In this document: positions 1 through 10,427 of the stretch, in pieces | How the letters are laid out: the number at the start of each line of letters is the position of its first letter | Position numbering within the stretch: position 1 is the stretch's first letter | Origin: Chrysogorgia sp. JL179-B06 | Lineage: Eukaryota; Cnidaria; Anthozoa; Scleralcyonacea; Chrysogorgiidae | Assembly (NCBI GenBank): GCA_035772405.1 | Contig: JAYKKM010000144.1 | Span: forward strand, 372,001 to 436,000 | Direction: 5' to 3' | DNA length: 64,000 nucleotides | Notes under the pieces: model-generated | What the model was told of the DNA's origin: nothing | What the model saw: only the letters and a program-made list of their open reading frames with translations | Database searches by the model: none | Program-made: the position numbers and the translations under genes

Positions 1-590
1 CAAGATGTTATACATGCATGGTTGCAACCTGAACTGTATGTTCTACGCAGACGACACCCAAATATATATATTGCTGTCAATCCTGAGCATTCCATCGATG
101 TACTTCAAACTCTTCGGAAATGCGTAGAACATGTTATTGCTTTGGAACACCAATAATATGCTTCTGAGTAATCCTGGAAAGACAGAAGTCCTACATTTTA
201 CTTCATGGTTCACAATGCAGCCATAACTACTTGATATTATCGTGTTTTTAATAATCATGTCAACGAAATTTGTAAGGAAGCTACTATTGCTATAAGGTCT
301 ATATTATACTATTGCTACAGGATGTGATGTGATGCGAGGCGAGCTAACGTAACGTAATGTAACGTTGTGAAGTGTTACAGGACCCACTGAAAAACACTTC
401 GGTGACGTGGGTATCCTGAATAAACATTATTATTATTATTATTAAGGTTAATTGGACGAATTCGGAAATATCTTCCGTATGATAGACTATATAGATGCTT
501 GTAAATAGCATCAGAGAATTCAGAACACAGCAGCACGACTTGTAACTGGATCGAGACGTTCAGATCATATAACATTAATTCGAGCTTTTG
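1..590 (+). mobile_element. Decayed non-LTR retrotransposon (LINE) fragment
   Basis: Positions 41-66 read as FYADDTQIY, the reverse transcriptase catalytic box; a stop follows near 125. Positions 521-550 read as QNTAARLVTG, a motif common after the RT domain of CR1/L2-type LINEs. The frame between them is broken, so this is a dead copy that enters from the left of the window. Confidence 0.6.
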
Positions 591-2242
591 CTGTTATTTC
601 TATTGTTATTTTCAGATTTTTTGACATTCCAATGACCATATTACCAACTATCAAAAGTTCGTCCGAGATATACGGCTATATTGTAAGTCTTTTTGATCCT
701 TTATAATTTTAACCTGTTTTACCGACCTCAATTTCCCTTTCACAAATCTTTTTCTTCTAGAAAGAAGGTGTGTTCAAAGGACTGCCTTTGTCTGGGGTAT
801 GTTGATTTGCTTTATTATATGCGTCATCGACAAAAAAAACACGACAAAAACGCCCGCACACACCTCATATGTACAGTACACGAAAGCGTATACATGCAAA
901 CGCACACACAATACATTCACGCTCACGTAAATGCGCAAAGAACTGCCAAGTAGGCATACACTGCATGTGGATGGGCTTGATCTGGATACTGGCATTTGAC
1001 TACACTACTGAGTGGACGGCAAATTGTTGATTCGAGTGAGATTTGAACTCGCACCTTCCGGACCGCTGCTCTACCAGTTGAGATACCCCGCATTAACTGG
1101 GAACAATGTGCTAATTAATCTACTTTAGTGCCCGAAATATTTATAAAGGTTTTTGCTGAAACTGAATATTATGAAGGCATCATTTTTATTTATTAACTTT
1201 ACAACCAAGCAAGAATGCAAAATAATTAATACAAGTTAAAAATAAAAACGGAGCAGTCTTGACCATGGTTGAAGGTGTGGTGAACAGGACACGTGTCCCA
1301 TGTGAAGACCAACCTGAAAATTTTTGACAGTGATTATTTAATTTATGAATCCCTTAGTGTCTTGGTGATCAACAGGCTGCACTGGTTGGTCAGTCATGTT
1401 TTAAAATTGGAGAAGCTAAAAACACGTGAGTATTTTCACACGTATTTTTTACGATATACCACAATATTGCATTGCAAGTTGCTCACGATTGTTACACGTA
1501 TTACTATACCTACATGGGGCAGGTTCCACGAAGGGAAGTAATACATGCAACTTCACGCTACAACTTGCAACGCAATATATATTTTTTATTGATTGCAACA
1601 AAATGTTGTGAAAGGTATAAGTCACTTCAACTTTTGTTGCTGGAAAGGTGGTAGTAATACCTTACAACATAACATTGTTGGCATAAGTTTCAGGAAAGGT
1701 TGCTAGTAATACCTGCATCGAAGATCGACATCACGTTACAACGTACAACATTGTTGGCAGCAACGTTGCCGGAATTTGTTGCTCGTTTTACTTCTTCTTT
1801 ACCAAACTGTTTATAACACGCTGTTGCTTTTTTACAAGGTATGGAACAGGATGTTTTCTTCTATACAACACTGGCTATGAGGTATAAAAATATTTTACTG
1901 TTTGTTGCTAATGATGTCTGGTTATGGTGTTATGGTTGCAGGCATTTGTTGTAAGTTATTAATTCAACATTGTACTGAAACATTTTCTGAACATTCGACC
2001 TTGACGATCGTCTGTATATAGTTTATTGTATATTGCTAATGATGTCAAGTTATGACGTTGTACTTGCTCTCCCCCTGCTGCGAAAATACCCCAGGTGCTA
2101 ACAAATTATTATTGTAGGAGATAGGAGGTAAATGTTCGGGGTGGAGCGTAGATAAGACCCGGGGTAGAAGGTTGGGCTGGATATGTTGTAAGTTCTTTGA
2201 CTATACGTTTGCTCGTTGTTGAGGATAACTATTGAGGACTCG
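591..2242. other. Non-coding stretch with tRNA-like and interspersed repeat remnants
   Basis: No gene is supported here. Around 870-940 there is CA-rich sequence. At 1028-1101 the - strand carries a tRNA-like head (GGTAGAGC A-box and GAGTTCAAATC B-box), probably a SINE remnant. From about 1440 to 1990 diverged copies of a motif containing ACATTGTTGGCAG and AGTAATACCTGCAT appear; the same motif forms the 67-bp tandem array at 5548-6105. Confidence 0.4.
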
Positions 2243-3562
2243 AGAGGTATTGAGGACATCACTATTGAGGACATCTCACTATTGAGGACATCACTATTGA
2301 GGACATCACTATTGAGGACATCACTATTGAGAACATCACTATTGATGACATCACTATTGACTTCACTATTGATGATGAACATGTAGATAATGTCTGCAAA
2401 AACGCAAATTCTACTCTGGGCCTTTTGCGCCGAGTATTGTCTGGATGCAGTCATAAAGTTAAAGACACGGCATATCGCGTACTTGTACGACCTAAACTCG
2501 AGTATGCGTCCTGTGTATGGAATCCACACAGTCAACGGAACATCAACAAAATTGAATCTGTTCAACGAAGGGCTGCTCGATATGTGTTCAACGACTATTC
2601 ACGATATAGCCGTGTTACACCTATGATCCAGAGTCTTGGTTGGGATTCGCTTCAAGACCGAAGACTTCTCTCACAAGCCACCATGTTTTATAAAATTTAT
2701 ATGGGCCATATTGGCATCTCACTTCCATCTGATGTTAAACCAAATGAGAGATCATTGAGAACTCCGAACTACTGTCCTTTTAAACAAATGAAAGTTAATA
2801 ATAACATTTTTAAATTCTCTTTCTATCCGAGAACTATAGTCTTATGGAATACAATACCTTTTAACAACACTAATATAGTTAGTTTAGATACTTTTAAATC
2901 ATATGCCCTTTCAACCATTAGATCGGATTAGTTTTTTTTTTACTATTATTAATTTTATATTAGTTTATGTTTATGTTTTATAAGTTATTCTTTTGTAACT
3001 TATCGAATTTGTATTGTTTTCATATTGTATTGTACCTCCTAGTATAGTCTTTACTGGTTTAGGAGTATTCTGATTAAAGATTAAAGATGACATCACTATT
3101 GAGGACATCACTATTGAGAACATCACTATTGAGGACATCACTATTGAGGATATCACTATTGACTTCACTATTGAGGACATCACTATTGACTTCACTGTTG
3201 AGGACATCACTATTGAGGACATCACTATTGACTTCACTATTGAGGACATCACTATTGAGGACTTCACTATTGGGGACATCACTATTGAGGACATCACTAT
3301 TGAGGACATCACTATTGAGGACATCACTATTGAGGACATCACTATTGAGGACATCACTATTGAGGACATCACTATTGAGGACATCACTATTGAGGACATC
3401 ACTATTGACTTCACTATTGAGGACTTCACTATTGAGGACATCACTATTGAGGACATCACTATTGAGGACATCACTATTGAGGACATCACTATTGAGGACA
3501 TCACTATTGAGGACATCACTATTGAGGACATCACTATTGAGGACATCACTATTGAGGACTCG
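2243..3562. repeat. 15-bp minisatellite split by a LINE insertion
   Basis: Tandem copies of GAGGACATCACTATT, with shorter 12-bp variants reading TTCACTATTGAC, occupy about 2243-2370 and 3086-3562. Because the unit is a multiple of three, long open frames run through it on both strands (MSSIV, LNSDV and LLRTS repeats). These are repeat artefacts, not genes. The two blocks are separated by a LINE 3' end at 2371-3085. Confidence 0.85.
2371..3085 (+). mobile_element. 5'-truncated LINE 3' end inside the minisatellite
   Basis: The + frame encodes the C-terminal end of a CR1/L2-like reverse transcriptase: VRPKLEYASCVWNPHSQ, then QRRAARYV, then a stop near 2931. A short 3' UTR ends in GATTAAAGATTAAAG, a microsatellite-type tail. 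Minisatellite units flank both sides, so the copy integrated into an existing array. Only the RT C-terminus is present, so it cannot move on its own. Confidence 0.75.
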
Positions 3563-3704
3563 AGGAGCGATATTTAAACTCACACCTTCAGGCACTTTCC
3601 TGTTCCCATTTTATGTTTACACGAAATAAGCGGTGATTGAAGATCTTTAGAGCATCGATTCTATTCCACAATTATCTAGTAAAAAAATCTTGATATTTAA
3701 AATA

Positions 3705-3815
3705 ATATCACCTCGTGGCCTTGGCCGAGATAAGATGGATGGCCAAGCGGGATTGGATTCCACGAGCGTTGATTTGTTCGCCAAAGCTTTTGCCCATTGC
3801 GCCACATCGTTAACA
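3705..3815 (-). repeat. tRNA-derived SINE-like fragment
   Basis: On the - strand an A-box-like TGGCGCAATGGG is followed by a B-box-like GGAATCCAATCC. No tRNA secondary structure is convincing. It lies just upstream of the first visible glycerol kinase exon. Confidence 0.35.
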
Positions 3816-3883
3816 ATAAATAAAAATATATACAGTACTCATAAATATGACATATTTACTCATACAAGTATCTTATTTGTCAG

Positions 3884-3964
3884 CCAATTGTCTCTCGTCA
3901 TGGCTTGCTTACTACTGTTGCTTACAAGTTTGGACCAGATAGCCCTGCTGTTTACGCTTTAGAA
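3884..3964 (+). CDS. GK: Glycerol kinase exon (HGLLTTVAYKFG)
   Basis: 27 codons, phase 0 at both ends. The acceptor is TTTGTCAG and the donor is GTAAGT. It encodes PIVSRHGLLTTVAYKFG and ends YALE, in the ATPase half of the FGGY fold. Confidence 0.88.
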
Positions 3965-4176
3965 GTAAGTGCGCTACATGTGTATATAGTTTTACAAGAA
4001 TATCCATAAATTATGTCATAGTATTAGAGAGAAAAACTTCACTTTCAAACGTACAGGTAAGTACAAGTATTTTGTTATAGTTTTCTTCATTTTCAATTGA
4101 GCACTTTAAAGAACCTAACAGTGACGTCCTTTTTGTGTAATATCCTACCGCAGTGCACTAATATTAAGTATTTTAG

Positions 4177-4255
4177 GGGTCAGTAGCTGTTGCTGGCAAT
4201 GCTGTAAAATGGCTCAGAGACAGCCTTGGACTCATTGAGAAAGCATCTGATATAG
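4177..4255 (+). CDS. GK: Glycerol kinase exon (GSVAVAGNAVKWLRD)
   Basis: The exon follows acceptor TATTTTAG and encodes GSVAVAGNAVKWLRDSLGLI and on to ASDI, ending one base into a codon before GTGATC. The partner base pair is supplied by the next exon, giving glutamate. Confidence 0.88.
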
Positions 4256-4344
4256 GTGATCAACATTTCATCAAATTAATCTTGATAGTCGTTGTACAGT
4301 AATCCTCAGCATAGAGTTTAGTAACGTATTCTTTGCATTTTTAG

Positions 4345-4441
4345 AGTCCTTAGCCTCTTCTGTTTCCGATAGTGGCGGTGCTTATTTTGTTCCAGCTTTC
4401 TCTGGGCTATACGCTCCTTATTGGCAGACTGATGCACGAGG
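4345..4441 (+). CDS. GK: Glycerol kinase exon ([13 protein letters not shown])
   Basis: Acceptor CATTTTTAG and donor GTACGT. It encodes [19 protein letters not shown] followed by [14 protein letters not shown], the conserved FGGY C-terminal signature region. It ends two bases into a glycine codon. Confidence 0.9.
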
Positions 4442-4575
4442 GTACGTCACTACATGAAGTACTTGAGGAATGTCTAACTTGTTCAAAGATGATTGGGCTA
4501 AATTCTCATAGTAAAACAGATTTTATCGGAATATTTAACTAAACCATCCATTCAAAGTATTCTGCCCCCAGACAG

Positions 4576-4714
<139 letters not shown>

Positions 4715-5139
4715 GTCTCGTCATGGAGTAAGACGTAAAGTGACGTAATGTTATTATGTTCACGTTTAGTGAAACGCAAAGTGACGCAAAGTTAAGGGCT
4801 TTCGCTCGACACGTTGGACGTCCTCCACACTATTTCTGCAGCACACGAAACCTGTTAGATTATTTGATTTGCATTTCTACACTACCTACGCAGCACCTGT
4901 ATATATTTCTTCTATTTCTCCTTTCACCCTCATATCTATCACTTCCTCCTACGACCCTTATTATCATCCTTATCAGGTGATAATAAAGGTCGTTCTTGTA
5001 TTTCTTCCTCGTTGCTTTAGTGTTCCCATGCAGCTATCTTCAGTATTATTTCCACCAAACCACATAAGAATTGTTGAAATAGGAACTCCTTTCATAACCT
5101 TTTAACATCACCTTGATTTTTAATATATGTATTTGATAA

Positions 5140-5330
5140 ATGTATAAAGTACATATAACAGCTGTTGTGGTCTATGAGCTGGGAGACACAGGTTCAAATC
5201 CTGGGTCGGACCACCACTCAGGGTCTCTCGGATTGGGAACCCTATCAATTGGGCTTCTAGCCTGTTGGGGTATTCCGTTCACCCAAAAGAGTGATAAATC
5301 TAATAAACTAAAATTAAACAAAACATAATT
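5140..5330 (+). repeat. tRNA-derived SINE
   Basis: A tRNA-like head carries the B-box GGTTCAAATCC at about 5192 after TGTGGTCTATGAGCTGG. The body ends with GGGGTATTCCGTTCACCC and a short A/T tail. The same family occurs on the - strand at 20775-20945 (GGGGTATTCTGTTCATCC). Confidence 0.65.
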
Positions 5331-5376
5331 GTTGTATAAAATTGTTCAAAAAGGATGTCCTTAATTCTCTCGTTAG

Positions 5377-5461
5377 GATAATAATTGGTCTAACGCAATT
5401 TACCAACAAAGCCCATATTGCTCGAGCTACATTAGAAGCTGTTTCCTTTCAAACTTGTGAG
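5377..5461 (+). CDS. GK: Glycerol kinase exon (GLTQFTNKAHIARA)
   Basis: Acceptor CTCGTTAG and donor GTATGT. One base completes the glycine codon, then 28 codons read IIIGLTQFTNKAHIARATLE and AVSFQTCE. Confidence 0.9.
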
Positions 5462-5547
5462 GTATGTCATCCACATTTTTAGATCATCTTTATCTTATTA
5501 CTTTGATAAACTCATAATCTCATTTCGCTTCCACTTTTCCTATTTAC

Positions 5548-6105
5548 AACATAACATTGTTGGCAGACAAGTTGCGGGAAAGGTAGTAAGTAATACCTGC
5601 ATCAACATCACGTTGTAACTTACAACATTGTTGACAGATAAGTTGCATGAAAGATAGTAATACCTGCATCAACATCACGTTGCAAGTTACAACATTGTTG
5701 GGAGGCAAGTTGCATGGAGGATAGTAATACCTGTATCAACATCACGGAAAGGTACCTGCATCAACATCACGTTGTAACTTACAACATTGTTGACAGATAA
5801 GTTGCATGAAAGATAGTAATACCTGCATCAACATCACGTTGCAAGTTACAACATTGTTGGCAGACAAGCTGCATGGAGGATAGTAATACCTGTATCAACA
5901 TCACGGAAAGGTACCTGCATCAACATGACGTTGTAACTTACAACATTGTTGACAGACAAGTTGCATGAAAGATAGTAATACCTGCATCAGCATCACGTTG
6001 TAACTTAGAACATTGTTGGGAGACAAGTTGCATGAAAGATAGTAATACCTGCATCAACATCACGTTGCAACTTACAACATTGTTGGCAGACAAGTTGCAG
6101 GAAAG
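5548..6105. repeat. 67-bp tandem repeat array
   Basis: About eight imperfect copies of a unit containing ACATTGTTGACAGATAAG, GAAAGATAGTAATACCTGCA and TCAACATCACGTTGCAA. Diverged relatives occur at 1440-1990. It lies between glycerol kinase exons. Confidence 0.8.
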
Positions 6106-6350
6106 GCTACATTAGAAGCTCATCCACGTTTTTAGATCATCATCATATTACTTTGATAAACTCATAATCTCATTTCGCCTCCACTCTTCCTATATTATTC
6201 CATTCACTGTATCTGCTTTGGAAGGCCCATAACTCTCACTGTGTCATAAACAAGAAAAAGTATTGCTATGAGTTGGGAATGAGTGGAGATGACAAGATAT
6301 TTTTGAGATGAAATAAAAACCACGAAGATCGCATTTTCAACGTTTGGAAT

Positions 6351-7103
6351 GGAGGTGTGCGTCGGATCGACTTCTTTGAATCCGAAGGTTTGTCTGAGTT
6401 CCGAATCCGATCCGAAGCTAAAAAATGTAATCCGATCCAATCCGAAAACAGTTTATTAAATCCGATCCGATGCTAAAAAATCGTAATCCGATCCGGTCCG
6501 AAAAAAACACCGTAAAACCCGATCCGAAGTCTGAACATATGTTATATATAACTTGCAATATCTGCGACCATGCTTAAAACAAAACCAAAACAAATAAATT
6601 GGAGAATAGTGAAAAACCTCATTGACAGTGTTTTATGAATCATAAATCTAATAAAATAAACAAACTAAACAAACACAGTATTCCTATATCCTAATTGCTA
6701 AATCTAACTATTTAAGAATAATCCATACAACACTAGTGTATTTTTTTGGTAACAATACGTCAAAACACTGTTTATAATGCAGTAAAATAATGGGGAGTGG
6801 GGGCATTCTTTGAGCGAAACATAAGTCGATCGAATGAAGTGATAATTCTTGTTTTGTCGTAGCTTCTAAGTTCTAAGCCATTGTGAAGCCATTTGTAAAC
6901 GGAATAAGCCGAAATAAAGTTGTAGAATATAGCACTTAATATAGCAATTAAATGTTTGCTTGCGATAACAAAATCTGACCCAATGCCAGGAAAAAATCCG
7001 ATCTGACAAAAACCTACAAAATCCGATCCGGCAGAAAAACAACAAAATCCGATCCAGGCGCGTGAATTTTTGTCCGAATCCGATCGGATTCGCACACCTC
7101 TAA
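6351..7103. mobile_element. hAT-like MITE with 8-bp target duplication
   Basis: The ends carry inverted GAGGTGTGCG / CGCACACCTC. TTTGGAAT flanks both sides (6343-6350 and 7104-7111), an 8-bp duplication typical of hAT elements. Subterminal regions are rich in AATCCGATCCGA copies in both orientations. No transposase frame is present. Confidence 0.7.
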
Positions 7104-7609
7104 TTTGGAATATCTTGTATTCTCTTGATGTAAGGTAACATGTGAGATAAAATTAGTTGACTGGTGCATGTGGGTGGCATCATGTAATGGAAGGTAATGT
7201 AGAGTTAAAGTTGAAGTTGTGTTATGGTTAGTTACGACGAGGAAAGGTTTGGAATTAAACTAACGTTGATGAGATTGCAGCTACATTGCAGCTACAACAG
7301 CTAGAAAACAAACAATAGCGAAACGCACAGGTGACTTCACTTTCATGTTTGTCCGAATAGTAACTGTGCGATTCGCTATTCAAATGGTTTATTGAAGGCT
7401 TGGAGCCTGGGTTCGAGGTTGCTCTTGGGAAATGTCTGGGCATGGGAAAAGACAAAAACAGTCTGCTGATTTGATCTGAACGAACATCCTGATTAGCTTG
7501 TGTTGTCACACAGAGAACCGTGATTGGTTCACAAAAATCAGACCAGAATTTGTTTTCGTGACACGTCGCCCATTTGTTTGTCGTCTAATAGAGTTGTTAA
7601 TTAATTTAG

Positions 7610-7730
7610 TTGTTAGATGCGATGGATCAAGACTCTGGGATTCCGCTCACGTCACTTCAAGTTGATGGAGGCATGACCGCTAACTCCTTACTTATGCAAA
7701 TTCAAGCAGACCTCTTGGGAATATCAGTAG
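7610..7730 (+). CDS. GK: Glycerol kinase exon ([15 protein letters not shown])
   Basis: Acceptor ATTAATTTAG and donor GTAGTG. It encodes [20 protein letters not shown] and on to ADLLGISV. It contains the DGGMTAN nucleotide-binding signature. It ends one base into a codon. Confidence 0.9.
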
Positions 7731-7874
7731 GTAGTGAACCCATACTTATACAGTGTGGTGCTACTGTTATGCATTGTAGTATTACTGTTATTGCAGTAGT
7801 ATAAACCTGGTAAAATGACATTACATTTCGTTACAACAACACACCATGATGTACTTTGAATCAAGGATAATTAA

Positions 7875-8347
7875 AGGGACACTCCGGCCCAAATACAAAT
7901 GCAGTTCATATGAAAGATCTTACTGACTTTAGTTTATTTCCAAAGTTTCAGCATTCCTATCAATTTAGTTGAGAAGATATTGCTAGTTGAAGTTGAAAAT
8001 TTGTGGATTTTGACGCCATATTGGTTTTGAAAATATGACGTCATAGAGTGATTCTTTATCGTCAGTGGAGTTGTTTTGATGGCGATCACATAGTGATAGT
8101 TATTGTGAATGGTCTTTGGACGAAAATTAGTCGAAATAAACTATTTAGTAGGCATAATACGAGATCACGTCACTCAGTGACGTCATATTTGAGAAACAAA
8201 ATGGCGTCGAAATTGGACAAACTCTCCAACTTCAACTAGCCACATCTTCTAAACTAAATTGATAGGAAAGCTGAAACTTTGGAAATAATCTAAAGTCAGT
8301 AAGATCTTCCATATGAACTACATTTGTATTTGGGCCGGAGTGTCCCT
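7875..8347. mobile_element. TTAA-flanked foldback MITE, family AGGGACACTC, copy 1
   Basis: TTAA flanks both ends (7871-7874 and 8348-8351). Long imperfect arms begin AGGGACACTCCGGCCCAAAT. It is near-identical to the copy at 60123-60624 except for a roughly 30-bp internal deletion. Non-coding. Confidence 0.8.
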
Positions 8348-8521
8348 TTAAATAAGCTATTGCGTTCACTGAGGATACCAACCCACCGCGCCTATTCGAT
8401 ATAATGACGCTATCAAATTCCGAGCTTTTACGAAGACTTACCTGGGTCGTTTATTTAACTGCAGGGTGTATTTACAAAATAATTTTTTTTAGAAAATGTT
8501 ATTTATTTTGTTGTTATATAG

Positions 8522-8662
8522 TACGACCATTAATGACTGAAACGACAGCATTAGGAGCTGCAATTGCAGCAGGTGCAGCTAAAGGCATTGGATTGTGGGA
8601 CATTAATTCCAAGAAAGAAGATTGTAAAGTTACAATATTTAAACCACAACTTGAGGAGAGTG
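8522..8662 (+). CDS. GK: Glycerol kinase exon ([12 protein letters not shown])
   Basis: Acceptor TATATAG and donor GTAAGA. It encodes [20 protein letters not shown], then [12 protein letters not shown] and a tail ending QLEES. The TALGAA segment is the family's C-terminal signature. Confidence 0.9.
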
Positions 8663-8787
8663 GTAAGACATGTTATATATTCTTGAGGTTTATCTATTTT
8701 GCACTATGTTGACGTTATGATGTTAAAAACTGAAATTTACTTAAATCAAGGTACATGGGTTTAGGTAAGTTTTAGTTAATTATTTTA

Positions 8788-9716
8788 TGTCCAATATAAA
8801 ATGTATGTAAGAGATAAATACCGAGAACGAGGGATGTATGCTAAATACATACCCGAGGGCTGTATATCGCATACATACATCTCGACGTTCGAGGGATTTA
8901 TTTAACACTTATTTCATGATTGAGGAGGTTTTCCAACAATGTTTTGTCTATTTTTTTTTCACCTTGGACAAAGACTTTCCTGTTTTTTTCTTCATTTCTA
9001 ATCTAATTAGTATTCATGGTCTTTACGCTCTATACATCCAACGGTACATCAAAGAAAACCGACTCAATCATGAAATAAGCAGTAATAATTTCATGTTACG
9101 AGGGTCCCAAATATTAGGGTTAGAGTTAGTATTAATATTAAGGTTTGGCTTAGTATTAAAGGGACACTCCGGCCCAAATACAAATGTAGTTCATATGAAA
9201 GATCTTACTGACTTTAGTTTATTTCCAAAGTTTCAGCATTCCTATCAATTTAGTTAAGAAGATATGGCTAGTTGAAGTTGAAAATTTGAGGAGTTTGACG
9301 CCATATTGGTTTTGCGAATATGACGTCATTGAGTGATTCTTTATCGGCAGTGGAGTTGTTTTGATGGCAATCACATAGTGATAGCTGTTGTGAATACTGT
9401 TTGGACGAAAATTAGTCGAAATAAACTATTTAGTTCCTCATTGCAGGAAAGTAGAGGAGCTTCTTAGGCATAATACAAGATAGCATCACTCAGTGACGTC
9501 ATATTTGAGAAACAAAATGGCGTCGAAATTGGACAAATTTTTCAACTTCAACTAGCCATATCTTCTTAACTAAATTGATAGGAATGCTGAAACTTTGGAA
9601 ATCAACTAAAGTCAGTAAGATCTTTCATATGAACTACATTTGTATTTTGGCCGGAGTGTCCCTTTAAGGTCCCTCGTAACATGAAATTATTAATGCATTT
9701 ATTATATATTGGACAT
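8788..9716. mobile_element. Foldback MITE interrupted by another MITE
   Basis: The outer arms read TGTCCAATATAAA at 8788 and TATATTGGACATAA near 9716, with inner arms TTTCATGTTACGAGGGTCCC and GGTCCCTCGTAACATGAAAT. The TTAA MITE at 9160-9663 is inserted in it. A short relative sits at 10203-10365. Confidence 0.6.
9160..9663. mobile_element. TTAA-flanked foldback MITE, family AGGGACACTC, copy 2
   Basis: TTAA flanks at 9156-9159 and 9664-9667. The arms match copies 1 and 3, with some divergence. It is nested inside the 8788-9716 element. Confidence 0.8.
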
Positions 9717-10085
9717 AAACTTAATACCTGTATTTTAATAATAATGAACCATCAAATTATGTCTAAATCATGACGTCACCACATTAACTGAGCTCAGAAT
9801 AGGCTTATAAATAATAATTAATTATTTTCAATTAATAGTTATTACCTCACTGTTTTCTGGTTATATACAGTATACTGCTGTAAACGTCAATTTATTAGCA
9901 TTCCTGATGTCATGCTTCAATCTACGTTGAATTCTCAATAAATATGTATACATTATTCGGAGTTACCGTTATTGTGTATTTTATTAAAATACTTAGTAAA
10001 TTTTGGCAATATATTTCATGTTTTAGTACTTTCGGTTTTGTATTTATCTTTTTAAAAATCGCTTTTAAACTATATTTGTTTGAAG

Positions 10086-10153
10086 AGAGGAAAGCACGGT
10101 ACGCTAAATGGAAGATGGCTGTTCAAAGATGTATGAAATGGGAGAGTCACTAA
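10086..10153 (+). CDS. GK: Glycerol kinase terminal exon
   Basis: The acceptor is TTTGTTTGAAG. The exon completes the glutamate codon left by the previous exon and encodes ERKARYAKWKMAVQRCMKW, then ESH and TAA. KW-x-MAV-x-R matches the C-terminal helix of animal glycerol kinases. The polypyrimidine tract is weak, so the acceptor is slightly less certain. Confidence 0.8.
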
Positions 10154-10427
10154 ATTTAGAACTGGTGAGTTATTCACAGTTGTTATTCGCTAATACGTTC
10201 ATGTCCAATATATAATATATGCACACATATAAATTGCATGTTATGAGGGATCCAAATTCTAGAGTTAGGGTTAGTATTAGGGTTGGAGTTAGGGTCTCTC
10301 ATAACATGAAATTATTTGTGCATATATTTGTGCAAATATATTGGAAATAAACTTACTACCGGTTATTCACTATCACATAATTATCCGCCAATGTTTATTT
10401 TTAAACGGGTGATTTATAAGCTTTACT
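10154..10427. other. Glycerol kinase 3' flank with small foldback
   Basis: Presumed 3' UTR or flank. It holds a small foldback (10203-10365) related to the 8788-9716 element, with TCCAATATATAA ends and GCATGTTATGAGGGATCC arms. No gene is seen. Confidence 0.5.

Noticed and set aside
3074..3629. Three long overlapping frames (LLRTS, LNSDV and MSSIV repeats) on both strands
   Set aside because: They arise from a 15-bp tandem repeat without stops. There is no non-repetitive coding sequence.
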